The position numbers were made by a program, and so were the translations under genes. 64,000 nucleotides of DNA. Origin: VFMC01 sp044238435 (GTDB lineage: Bacteria > Actinomycetota > Acidimicrobiia > Acidimicrobiales > Ilumatobacteraceae). Where the stretch lies: contig JBIIDH010000002.1 of NCBI GenBank assembly GCA_044238435.1, forward strand, positions 1 through 64,000. Direction: 5' to 3'. The first letter of the stretch is position 1; every line of letters begins with the position of its first letter. Positions 23,073 through 30,482 of this stretch are shown one piece after another. The notes below the pieces were generated by a model that worked only from the letters and a program-made list of their open reading frames with translations, had not been told where the DNA came from and did not search any database.

Positions 23073-24256
23073 CGTCGGCGGCTGGCGGCCTCGACCGCGC
23101 CCGGGCGCTGGCGCTCGACGCGGCCGATCCGCTGGCCGGATGGCGCGATCAGTTCGATCTCACCGCACCGGGGCTTCACGGCCGCGACCTCGTCTACCTC
23201 GACGGAAACTCCCTCGGGCGCACCCCGTTGCGCACCATCGAACGGCTCGATGCGGTGGTACGCGGCGAGTGGGCGCGCGACCTCATCCGCTCGTGGGACC
23301 ACTGGCTCGACCTGCCCCAGCGCGTGGGCGACCGGTTGGCGCCGCTCATCGGCGCCGGTGCAGGCGAGGTGGCGGTGCACGACTCGACGAGCGTGAACCT
23401 GTACCAGTTGGTGCACGGTGCGCTCGCGCTGCGACCCGATCGTGCCGTCATCGCCATCGACGCGCACGACTTCCCGAGCGATCGCTACATCGTCGACGGC
23501 ATCGCGGCCGCCACCGGCCGGACGGTGCGGCACGGGTTCGACCGGCTCGACGACGTGGCCCTGGTGGTGCGGTCGATGGTCGACTACCGCACGGCCGAGG
23601 TGGTCGACATCGCGGCCGAGACCGCCCGGGCCACGGCTGCTGGTGCTCTGGTGGTGTGGGACCTGTCGCACGCGGCCGGGGTGCTGGCCGTCGACCTGCA
23701 CGGCGCGGGCGCGCAGTTGGCAGTCGGCTGTACCTACAAGTTCCTCAACGGTGGGCCGGGCGCACCGGCGTTCACCTACGTGGCGCGCGAGTTGCAGGCC
23801 GAGCTCACCCAGCCCATCTGGGGATGGTTCAGTCAGCGCGACCAGTTCGCGATGGGGCCCGAGTACCAGCCTCGCCCCGACATCGGCCGCATGCTCATCG
23901 GCACGCCGTCCATCCTGGCGCTGGCCGCAGCCGACGCCGGCATCTCGGTGTCGGCTGATGCAGGCATCGACGCCATTGCTGCGAAGGCGGCGGCGCTCAC
24001 CGGGTTCGGCATCGACCTGTGCGACCAGTGGGGCCTCACCACGTGCACGCCGCGCGACGCTTCGCGCCGCGGCGGCCACGTCTCCGTAGTGCACCCCGAG
24101 GCACGGCAGCTGTGCCGGCGGCTCATCGACGAGTGCGGGGTCATCCCCGATTTCCGCGAGCCCGACATCGTGCGCCTGGGCATGTCGCCGCTCACCACGC
24201 GGTTCGTCGACGTGTACGACGGCATCGAGCACATCGCCCGTCTCGTCGCCGGCTGA
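23069..24256 (+). CDS. kynU: Kynureninase-family PLP enzyme
   Basis: 395 aa. It is a fold-type I aminotransferase-class-V enzyme. Kynureninase cleaves kynurenine to anthranilate and alanine. LVYLDGNSLGRTPLRT, LIRSWDHWLDLPQRVGD, VVWDLSHAAGV and GCTYKFLNGGPGAPAF match the family; the PLP Lys is about residue 224. The C-terminus has VPDIVRLGMSPLTTRF-like spacing. Other tryptophan-catabolic genes (tdo, kfa) are absent from the window, so the assignment rests on sequence only. The start overlaps the stop of the membrane-protein gene. Confidence 0.88.
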   Translation: MTSAAGGLDRARALALDAADPLAGWRDQFDLTAPGLHGRDLVYLDGNSLGRTPLRTIERLDAVVRGEWARDLIRSWDHWLDLPQRVGDRLAPLIGAGAGEVAVHDSTSVNLYQLVHGALALRPDRAVIAIDAHDFPSDRYIVDGIAAATGRTVRHGFDRLDDVALVVRSMVDYRTAEVVDIAAETARATAAGALVVWDLSHAAGVLAVDLHGAGAQLAVGCTYKFLNGGPGAPAFTYVARELQAELTQPIWGWFSQRDQFAMGPEYQPRPDIGRMLIGTPSILALAAADAGISVSADAGIDAIAAKAAALTGFGIDLCDQWGLTTCTPRDASRRGGHVSVVHPEARQLCRRLIDECGVIPDFREPDIVRLGMSPLTTRFVDVYDGIEHIARLVAG

Positions 24257-24314
24257 TCACCGCGCCGGGCGGGCCGCCACGGTCCTCCACAGGGCCGGAC
24301 CGAGCGGCCACCGT

Positions 24315-24320
24315 TACTCT
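24315..24320 (+). promoter_or_regulatory. Putative -10 of FGGY kinase operon
   Basis: TACTCT lies about 46 nt before ATG 24367. A leader with GGGGGAGG at 24351-24358 follows, so this operon appears to be led rather than leaderless. Confidence 0.35.
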
Positions 24321-24366
24321 GGCCGACGGCGATGATCGCGACGAGTCGAACGGGGGAGGTGTGGCG

Positions 24367-25971
24367 ATGGGCCGGTGTGTGCTGGCGATCGATCTGGGGA
24401 GTTCGGGCGTGAAGGTGGCCGTCGTCGACCCCGAGGGTGTGGTTCGTGGCGGCGCGGGTGAGGGTCTGCCCACCTTGTTGGTCGCCGGCGACGGTGCCGA
24501 GCAGGACCCGGCGGTGTGGTGGGAGGCGATCGGTCGGTGCAGTCGCCGCGCGCTCCAGACCTCCGGAACCGCAGCAGCCGACATCGGTCTGGTGGCGGTG
24601 ACCAGTCAGTACACCTCCACCGTGGCCGTCGACGCCGCCGGGCTGCCGGTGGCCAACGCCGTCATGTGGATGGACGGACGCTCCGGTGCGTACCACCCGT
24701 TCGGGTCGCGGCCGGCCGACGAACGTGGGGCGTTGCTCGAGTGCTGGGTCGAGCGCCACGGTATGCCTGCCGGCCCCGGCGACGTGCTGGGCCAGATGGC
24801 GTTCATCCGCACCTGCTGGCCCGACGCGTGGAGCCAGGCTGCCGCGCTGGTGCAGCCCGTCGACCATCTGCTCGCCCGCATCACCGGGGTGCTCGCGGCC
24901 AACCAGAACACGGCGTTCCCGCTGCTGCTGGTCGACAACCGGGTGTGGAACACGGCCGAGTACAGCGACGAACTGCTGGCCCGCTCGGGGGCCGATGCAT
25001 CGCGCCTGCCAGCACTGCAGCCCTTCGGTGTGCCCCGCGGTGCGGTGACGGCCGACGCGGCTGTACACCTCGGTATCACCACCGCAGCGGTGGCCATGGG
25101 CGGCGCGATCGACACCACCACCTCGGCCGTGGGTACCGGTGCCATCGACGACCACTCCCGGGCGGTGATGATCGGCACCACCGCAGTGGTGCTGGCCCAT
25201 GTGGCGGGCAAGCGCGAAGACCTCGCCCACGCCATCACCAGCGCTCCCAGTCCGGTGCCCGGCCGCTATGCGCTCATCGCCGAGAACGGTGCGGGTGGCA
25301 AAGCACTCGACGTGTTCGTCAACAACGTCGTGTACCCCGGCGACGGCCTCGCCGGGCAGCGGCCGGACGACGCCTTCGAGCGCGTCATCGCCGCCGCTGC
25401 CACGGTGCCGCCCGGCGCCAACGGGGTGCTGTTCCTGCCGTGGCTGGTGGGTTCGATGGCACCCGAGTTCGACCGCCACCAGCGGGGCGCGTTCCTCGGT
25501 CTCGGCCTCGGATCGAATCGGGCCGACATGGCCCGTGCCGTGCTCGAGGGCGTGGCGCTGAACCTGGCCCGCCTGGTCCCCCACGTCACCGCGGTGGCTG
25601 GTTGCGGCGACGTGCCCATCCGGTTCGGTGGTGGGGGCGCGGCATCGTCGCTCTGGGGCCAGATCCTCGCCGCTGCCACCGGGTCCACCGTGCACCGCCT
25701 CGCCGACCCCGGGTTCACCAACTGTCGCGGCGCAGCGCTGGTGGCGCTCGCCGAGTCGGGCGCCGTCGACTGGGCCGACATCCCCGCCCTCGTGCAGGTG
25801 GCCGAGGTGCACGAGCCCGACCCGGTGGCCGTGCAGCGGTATGCGCCCCTCGTCGCCGCGTTCGACGACTTCCAGCATCTCACCAGCCCGTTCTTCCGCC
25901 AGTTGCACCGCACGCTGCGTCAGCAGCCTGCACCCACGCCGTCACCAACCCCGCAGGAGGCAACCCCATGA
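24367..25971 (+). CDS. FGGY-family carbohydrate kinase
   Basis: 534 aa. ATG 24367 is chosen by the GGGGGAGG site; GTG 24361 is an in-frame alternative too close to it. Residues 5-14 are the ATPase motif LAIDLGSSGV. The FGGY substrate block includes VTSQYTSTVAVD and VMWMDGRSGAYH, and the C-terminal nucleotide-binding motif is IRFGGGGAASSLWGQIL. This is closest to xylulokinase-like members that phosphorylate ketoses or polyols. The stop overlaps the start of a sphingosine-phosphate-lyase-like gene (ATGA), implying that the phosphorylated product is that enzyme's substrate. Confidence 0.87.
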   Translation: MGRCVLAIDLGSSGVKVAVVDPEGVVRGGAGEGLPTLLVAGDGAEQDPAVWWEAIGRCSRRALQTSGTAAADIGLVAVTSQYTSTVAVDAAGLPVANAVMWMDGRSGAYHPFGSRPADERGALLECWVERHGMPAGPGDVLGQMAFIRTCWPDAWSQAAALVQPVDHLLARITGVLAANQNTAFPLLLVDNRVWNTAEYSDELLARSGADASRLPALQPFGVPRGAVTADAAVHLGITTAAVAMGGAIDTTTSAVGTGAIDDHSRAVMIGTTAVVLAHVAGKREDLAHAITSAPSPVPGRYALIAENGAGGKALDVFVNNVVYPGDGLAGQRPDDAFERVIAAAATVPPGANGVLFLPWLVGSMAPEFDRHQRGAFLGLGLGSNRADMARAVLEGVALNLARLVPHVTAVAGCGDVPIRFGGGGAASSLWGQILAAATGSTVHRLADPGFTNCRGAALVALAESGAVDWADIPALVQVAEVHEPDPVAVQRYAPLVAAFDDFQHLTSPFFRQLHRTLRQQPAPTPSPTPQEATP

Positions 25972-27404
25972 CCGACACCACCTCGTCCACGCCGCGTCCG
26001 GTATCGCCGCTGCACCCGTACGCGGGTCGGTTCGCCGTGCACGCCACGATGCCCGAGCAGGGCGTGCCGAGGGAACAGATCCTCTCGGAGCTCGCCCAGA
26101 TGGCGAGCGAGGAGGACCGACGCGCCGATTCAGGCCGGGTGAGCGGGTCGATCTACTCCGGCGACCACGACCACTACGCGTTCCTCGCCGAGGCCTTCGC
26201 CCACTTCGCCCACGCCAACGTGCTGCAGCGCGACATGTACCCGAGCGCCACGAAGATGGAGGCCGAGATCATCGCCATGGCGGCCGATCTCCTGCACGGC
26301 GACGCCGTGGGAGAAGGACACCAGACCGGCGGCCTGGTCACGTCGGGCGGCACCGAGAGCCTCGTCGCGGCGATGCTGGCGTACCGCGAGTGGGGGCGGG
26401 CCGAGCGGGGCATCGAGCATCCGCAGATCATCATGCCCGTCACCGGTCATCCGGCGATGAGCAAGGCCTTCCACTGGTTCGGGATCGACGTGGTGCTGGC
26501 GCCGGTCACCGACGAGTTCGTCGTCGATGTCGACTTCGTGCGCGACCACATCGGGCCGAACACGGTGGCGCTCGTGGGGTCGGCCGGTACCTACCCGCAC
26601 GGCATCATCGATCCCATCCCCGAGTTGGGCGCGCTGGCGCTCGAGCACGGCATCGGCCTGCACGTCGACGGCTGCCTGGGTGGTTTCATCCTGGCGTGGG
26701 CCGATCAGCTCGGCTACCCGGTCACCCCGTTCGACCTGGCTGTACCCGGCGTCACCTCCATCTCGGCCGACACCCACAAGTACGGCTTCGCGTTCAAGGG
26801 CACCTCGGTGCTGCTGTTCCGTCCGCTGTCGCTGCGCCGCCACCAGTACTCGTTCGTGAAGGGCTGGCCCGGCGGGTTGTACACCTCGCCCAGCCTCAGC
26901 GGCAGCCGGTCCGGTGGGCTCATCGCCGCCACCTGGGCCGCGATGTTGAACCTCGGCAAAGACGGTTACCGCGCCATCGCCGCCGACATCTTCCGCACCG
27001 CCGCCGAGGTGAAGCAGGCGGTCCGCGACCATCCCGAGTTGGCGCTCATCGGCGACTCGCGGTTCATGGCGGCGTTCCGCGCCAACCCTGATGCCGCCGA
27101 CCCGATCGACATCTTCCACGTCAACGACTCGCTCATCGCCAGCGGTTGGCGGATGAACGGTCTGCAGTTGCCGCCTGCCCTGCACTTCTGCATCACCAAG
27201 CCGAACACCCAGCCCGGGGTCAGTGAGGCCTTTGCAGCCGACCTGGCGACGGCCGTCGCCTACGCCGCTGCGCCCCCGACGGCACTGCCGCGTAGCGGGG
27301 CTATGTACGGCTCGGGTGGTCGTGCAGTGGATGCCGACCGGGCCGTCACCGGTATGACCGCCTGGCTCGACGCCGTGCACGAGGTGGGACCACTCGACTC
27401 GTGA
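25968..27404 (+). CDS. Sphingosine-1-phosphate-lyase-like PLP enzyme
   Basis: 478 aa; ATG 25968 overlaps the kinase stop and has GCAGGAGG 5-12 nt upstream. A group II PLP decarboxylase fold is evident: GLVTSGGTESLVAAML, IPELG-type strand, then LHVDGCLGGFILAWADQLG, and the Schiff-base Lys at about 271 in SISADTHKYGFAFKG. YTSPSLSGSRSGGLIAATWA also matches sphingosine-1-phosphate lyase closely. The family cleaves a phosphorylated amino alcohol into an aldehyde and phosphoethanolamine. No sphingolipid genes are near; the coupled FGGY kinase suggests a sugar- or polyol-derived phosphorylated substrate. It lacks the membrane anchor of eukaryotic enzymes. Confidence 0.85.
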   Translation: MTDTTSSTPRPVSPLHPYAGRFAVHATMPEQGVPREQILSELAQMASEEDRRADSGRVSGSIYSGDHDHYAFLAEAFAHFAHANVLQRDMYPSATKMEAEIIAMAADLLHGDAVGEGHQTGGLVTSGGTESLVAAMLAYREWGRAERGIEHPQIIMPVTGHPAMSKAFHWFGIDVVLAPVTDEFVVDVDFVRDHIGPNTVALVGSAGTYPHGIIDPIPELGALALEHGIGLHVDGCLGGFILAWADQLGYPVTPFDLAVPGVTSISADTHKYGFAFKGTSVLLFRPLSLRRHQYSFVKGWPGGLYTSPSLSGSRSGGLIAATWAAMLNLGKDGYRAIAADIFRTAAEVKQAVRDHPELALIGDSRFMAAFRANPDAADPIDIFHVNDSLIASGWRMNGLQLPPALHFCITKPNTQPGVSEAFAADLATAVAYAAAPPTALPRSGAMYGSGGRAVDADRAVTGMTAWLDAVHEVGPLDS

Positions 27405-27407
27405 CGG

Positions 27408-27421
27408 GGGACCATGGTCCC
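27408..27421. promoter_or_regulatory. Perfect palindrome resembling a DosR box
   Basis: GGGACCATGGTCCC is a perfect 14-bp palindrome. The half-sites GGGAC-N4-GTCCC equal the core of the mycobacterial DosR/DevR box. It lies about 69 nt upstream of the predicted start of the DevR-like regulator at 27484, directly after the lyase stop. Confidence 0.5.
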
Positions 27422-27471
27422 TAATTTCACGGAGAGTAACGGAATCGCTACCCATCGGTGCAGTAGCGACG

Positions 27472-27477
27472 TACCAT
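27472..27477 (+). promoter_or_regulatory. Leaderless -10 element of the DevR-like gene
   Basis: TACCAT, then 6 nt, then ATG 27484; no Shine-Dalgarno. A GTG six bases earlier in frame is disfavoured by the spacing. Confidence 0.6.
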
Positions 27478-27483
27478 GTGCAC

Positions 27484-28131
27484 ATGACATCTCCCATCCG
27501 AGTGCTCATCTGCGACGACCACGGCATGGTGCGTGAAGCGTTGGCCCGCATGCTGGGCGCCAACGACGACATCGAGGTGGTCGCCAGCACCTCGAGCGTC
27601 GACGAGACGATGGAGGTGCTGCCGCAGGTGAAGCCCGACGTGGCCGTGCTCGACGTGCGCCTCGGCGACGGCAACGGCACCGTACTGGCCCGGTGGATCT
27701 CGCAGACCGTCCCCGGCACCAAGGTGATCATGCTCACGTCGTTCAGTTCCGATGAGGCGATGGTGCACTCGTACATGGCGGGCGCGTCGGCGTTCCTGCT
27801 GAAGAACTCGTCGGCCAACGTGCTCATCGAGCGCATCCGCGACGTGAACGCCGGCATGGCCTTCATCGACCCGGTCGAGGCCCGTGCCGCGATGACCCGG
27901 CTCGACCGGTCGGGTGCGCTGCGCCTCAGCCAGCTCGACGCCACCGATCGCTCCATCGTCGACCTCATCGCCGAAGGCCTCAGCGACAAAGAGATCAGCC
28001 AGCGCATCCACCTCAGCCCGCAGACGGTGCGCAACCGTGTGTCGCGCATCCTCACCGTGCTGGGCAAGACCAACCGCACCCAGGTCGCGGTGATGGTTGC
28101 GGCGCTCGAGCGCGACGACGTCACCGGCTGA
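27484..28131 (+). CDS. NarL/FixJ-family response regulator, DevR/DosR-like
   Basis: 215 aa. The receiver domain has the acidic pair CDDH at 11-12, the phospho-acceptor Asp57 in PDVAVLDVRLGDGNG, the conserved Thr in MLTSFSSDEAM and the Lys in FLLKNSSANV. The C-terminal LuxR HTH is IAEGLSDKEISQRIHLSPQT followed by VRNRVSRILTVLGKTNRTQVAV. The segments VLDVRL-DGNG, LTSxxSDEAM and the HTH tail NRTQVAV recall mycobacterial DevR strongly. It lies 4 nt before a matching kinase gene. A DosR-box-like palindrome upstream suggests autoregulation. Whether it responds to hypoxia or NO is unknown. Confidence 0.88.
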   Translation: MTSPIRVLICDDHGMVREALARMLGANDDIEVVASTSSVDETMEVLPQVKPDVAVLDVRLGDGNGTVLARWISQTVPGTKVIMLTSFSSDEAMVHSYMAGASAFLLKNSSANVLIERIRDVNAGMAFIDPVEARAAMTRLDRSGALRLSQLDATDRSIVDLIAEGLSDKEISQRIHLSPQTVRNRVSRILTVLGKTNRTQVAVMVAALERDDVTG

Positions 28132-28135
28132 CGAC

Positions 28136-29212
28136 ATGGCCGCCATGGACGAGGTGGCCGAACCGGATCAGCGGCTCTCGCTCGTCGAGGTCCTCTCGAA
28201 CGAATCGTTGCGGCAGATCACCGGTTATCTCACCGACTACGTGTGCGCACACCTTCCCGTGTTCGACGAGGCGGGTGAGGTGATCGACTGCTCGCTCGTG
28301 TGGTGGAACGACGCCTACGAGCAGGTGCGCACCGAACCGGTGCACTACGGCCAGTCGTTGACCGCCACCTACTACCGGCCTGACGACGCGATGAGCTATG
28401 TGCGGCGCTGCGTCGAGGAGGGCTACGCCGAGCAGATCTTCGAGATCGGCTCCGACGCCGTCGATCAGTACCGGGTGCCCAACACCATCGTGCGCATCCG
28501 CGTGGTGTGGCTGCGGATCGGGTCGATGCTGGTGGAGATCGGCTCCGACGAGAGCCGCGTCACGACGCTGGAACTGCAGGTGCAGGAGCAGGAACTCGCC
28601 GTACGCGAAGCCCTGCAGCAGCGCATGCGCGACCTCGACCGCGAGCGCATCGCCCGCGACCTGCACGACTCGGTCATCCAGCAACTGTTCGTCACCGTGC
28701 TCGATCTGCAGAGCGCGTCGGGTCGCGATCAGGCAGCGCAGGAGGTGGCCATCAACCGGGCCGTCGAGGGGATCGACGATGCGATGACCCAGTTGCGGCG
28801 CACCATCTACGACATCGGCCACGAGCAGCGCGAACCGTTCGAGCAGCGTCTGCGCGAGGTGGTCGAGTCGTTCGGTGCCGCACCGTTCACGATCGACCTG
28901 CAGACCGACCTCGGGGTCGATCTCCCCGACGACCTGGCCGAGGACGTGTCGATGGTGGTGCTCGAGGCACTGGCGAACGTCGCCCGCCATGCGCACGCAG
29001 CGCGATGCCAGGTGCGCGTCGCCATCGACGGGCGGTGGCTGCTGGTCACGGTCACCGACGACGGCGTCGGTCCCCCCGCCGAGTACTCGCGGATGAGCGG
29101 GCTGATGAACATGACCGAACGGGCCCGACTGCAGGGCGGCTGGTGCTGGCTGCGGCCGGGCAGCAAGCGCATCGGCTCGCGTCTCACCTGGTCGGTGCCG
29201 CTGCCGTACTGA
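28136..29212 (+). CDS. Sensor histidine kinase, NarL type, PAS-like input
   Basis: 358 aa, ATG 28136, 4 nt after the regulator stop; a second ATG lies 6 nt later. Residues about 20-135 form a soluble PAS-like sensor (VFDEAGEVIDCSLVWWNDAY). After a coiled coil, the HisKA_3 box RERIARDLHDSVIQQLFVTV carries the phospho-His at about 177. The ATPase has the N box EALANVARHAHAA and a G1 box VTVTDDGVGPP; MSGLMNMTERARLQGGWCWL fills the last lobe. No membrane helix is seen, so it is cytosolic. The DevS/DosT heme GAF domains are missing, so the signal must differ or enter through the PAS-like domain. Confidence 0.88.
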   Translation: MAAMDEVAEPDQRLSLVEVLSNESLRQITGYLTDYVCAHLPVFDEAGEVIDCSLVWWNDAYEQVRTEPVHYGQSLTATYYRPDDAMSYVRRCVEEGYAEQIFEIGSDAVDQYRVPNTIVRIRVVWLRIGSMLVEIGSDESRVTTLELQVQEQELAVREALQQRMRDLDRERIARDLHDSVIQQLFVTVLDLQSASGRDQAAQEVAINRAVEGIDDAMTQLRRTIYDIGHEQREPFEQRLREVVESFGAAPFTIDLQTDLGVDLPDDLAEDVSMVVLEALANVARHAHAARCQVRVAIDGRWLLVTVTDDGVGPPAEYSRMSGLMNMTERARLQGGWCWLRPGSKRIGSRLTWSVPLPY

Positions 29213-29259
29213 GGTGCCGGCGACCGGTCGTCATCGGTGCGCGAGGACCTTTGTCTCAG

Positions 29260-29294
29260 GGCCGGGTACGGATGACCCTTCCCCGCACCCGGCC
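29260..29294. terminator. GC-rich inverted repeat between convergent genes
   Basis: GGCCGGGT (29260-29267) and ACCCGGCC (29287-29294) form a perfect 8-bp stem with a 19-nt loop. It lies in the 215-nt gap between the kinase and the secreted-protein gene. No U-tract follows. Nothing else was recognised in this gap. Confidence 0.4.
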
Positions 29295-29427
29295 TCCGAT
29301 GGTTCGATGTCCGAGCGTTCCGGATCGGCACCTCTCGATCGCACCGGCCCCCCGCTGGTGCTCCAGCCCCCGCACCATCGGGAGGTGCTGATCCGGCCGC
29401 CGAACCAGCTGCGATGCCGCCAGCAGG

Positions 29428-29778
29428 TCAGGGCGCCGAGCCGAAGCGGCACTCCCAGCTGTACGGCCAATCGGGATCGGTCGACCGAGCGAACGCTGGT
29501 GCGCCGTACTGCACCTCGCAGGCCTGGTCGAAGTCGACGGGCTGGGCAGCGAAGATGCCATTCGGCCGCCAGGCGCACTGCCATCCCGACGCCGTCGGCC
29601 GGCTCAGCAACGGGATCGCCGGCTCGCCGTACAGCGACTGGCAGTAGAGGTCGAAGTCGATCGAGCCGAGTGGGTAGCCCTGAGAACGCGTGTTGGCGGC
29701 TCCGGTGAGCTGTGCGGCGGCGACCGCACCGCCGAGGCCCAGCAGGAATGCGAACAGCGCCAGCAGGAGTCGTCTCAT
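29428..29778 (-). CDS. Small secreted protein with duplicated cysteine motif
   Basis: 116 aa, ATG 29778 overlapping the regulator stop (ATGA). Residues 1-22 form a signal peptide (MRRLLLALFAFLLGLGG, then AVAAAQ). The mature part is two copies of one motif, each with D-F-D, Cys, Y-G-x-P-A and a second Cys: IDFDLYCQSLYGEPA ... GWQCAWR and VDFDQACEVQYGAPA ... SWECRFG. Two disulphides, one per repeat, are likely. I do not recognise a named family. It is the last gene of the operon with kinase 30460-31782 and regulator 29775-30482, so it may be an exported sensor or effector of that pair. Confidence 0.7.
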   Translation of the reverse strand: MRRLLLALFAFLLGLGGAVAAAQLTGAANTRSQGYPLGSIDFDLYCQSLYGEPAIPLLSRPTASGWQCAWRPNGIFAAQPVDFDQACEVQYGAPAFARSTDPDWPYSWECRFGSAP

Positions 29779-30482
29779 CGGGTGCCGCTCTGCTCGAGAA
29801 AGGGAACCAGGAACGATCGACAGCGCTGGGCGAACTCGCCCATCTCCTTCAGCGAGGGATCGCTCAGACCGTGCATCTCGAGGTCGGGTACCAGTTGGGC
29901 GCGGTAGTTCTTCACCGTGTTCAGCTTCAGGCCCGATGCGTCGGCGAGCTCTTTGTAGGTGGGGTCGTCGGCGGCCAGCAGGGCACGCCACAGTTTCGCG
30001 TGCCCACCGTGCTGCACGAGTGAGCGAAAACTTGCCGCGGTGCGGTACTGCGACTTGCGAGCCGGGAGGAGCGGCTGGATGGCCGGGTCGACAGGCGCAC
30101 TCCCGACGGTGATGACCCGCGTGATTGCGTCGAGTTGGTATGCGAGCGGCGCGCTCTTGGAGATGACCGTGGCGATGGGCAGCAACTCCCATGCGTCGCG
30201 CAGGATGCGGGCGACCCACTCGTCGCCCTGGGTGATGATGGCCAGCCGCACCGACGGGCAGTAGCGGTGCACCTCGACCAGCGCGTCGAGCCCGCTGCCA
30301 CGCTCTTGGGGGAACGACAGATCGACCAGGGCGAGGTCGATGTCGGGGACAGCCTCGAGCGTGTCGCCGACATCGGCGAGCGCCACCACCACGGTGACCT
30401 CGTACCCGAGCCGGTCGCGAATGGCGTCGGCGAACAGTTCAGCGAGCGCACTCGCATCGTCAACCAGCAGCAGATGCGGCAC
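29775..30482 (-). CDS. Response regulator with atypical HTH output (copy 1)
   Basis: 235 aa, start GTG 30482 with AGGAAGG upstream on the minus strand. The receiver begins VPHLLLVDDA (Asp8-Asp9), and the phospho-acceptor Asp54 is in LALVDLSF. After a linker (PAIQPLLPARKSQYRT) a C-terminal helical region holds YKELADASGLKLNTVKNYR, an HTH that resembles LuxR only in TVKNYR. It then continues with about 45 further residues not found in NarL regulators. It is a clear paralogue of the protein at 37495-38229: same length class, Asp54, AKLWxAxLA and NYRAQLxPxL. The start overlaps the 3' end of the kinase gene by 23 nt. Confidence 0.8.
   Translation of the reverse strand: MPHLLLVDDASALAELFADAIRDRLGYEVTVVVALADVGDTLEAVPDIDLALVDLSFPQERGSGLDALVEVHRYCPSVRLAIITQGDEWVARILRDAWELLPIATVISKSAPLAYQLDAITRVITVGSAPVDPAIQPLLPARKSQYRTAASFRSLVQHGGHAKLWRALLAADDPTYKELADASGLKLNTVKNYRAQLVPDLEMHGLSDPSLKEMGEFAQRCRSFLVPFLEQSGTR

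Noticed and set aside
28136..29212. Heme-GAF sensor kinase like DevS
   Set aside because: The input region is one PAS-like segment of about 120 residues. No GAF pair is visible and it is too short.
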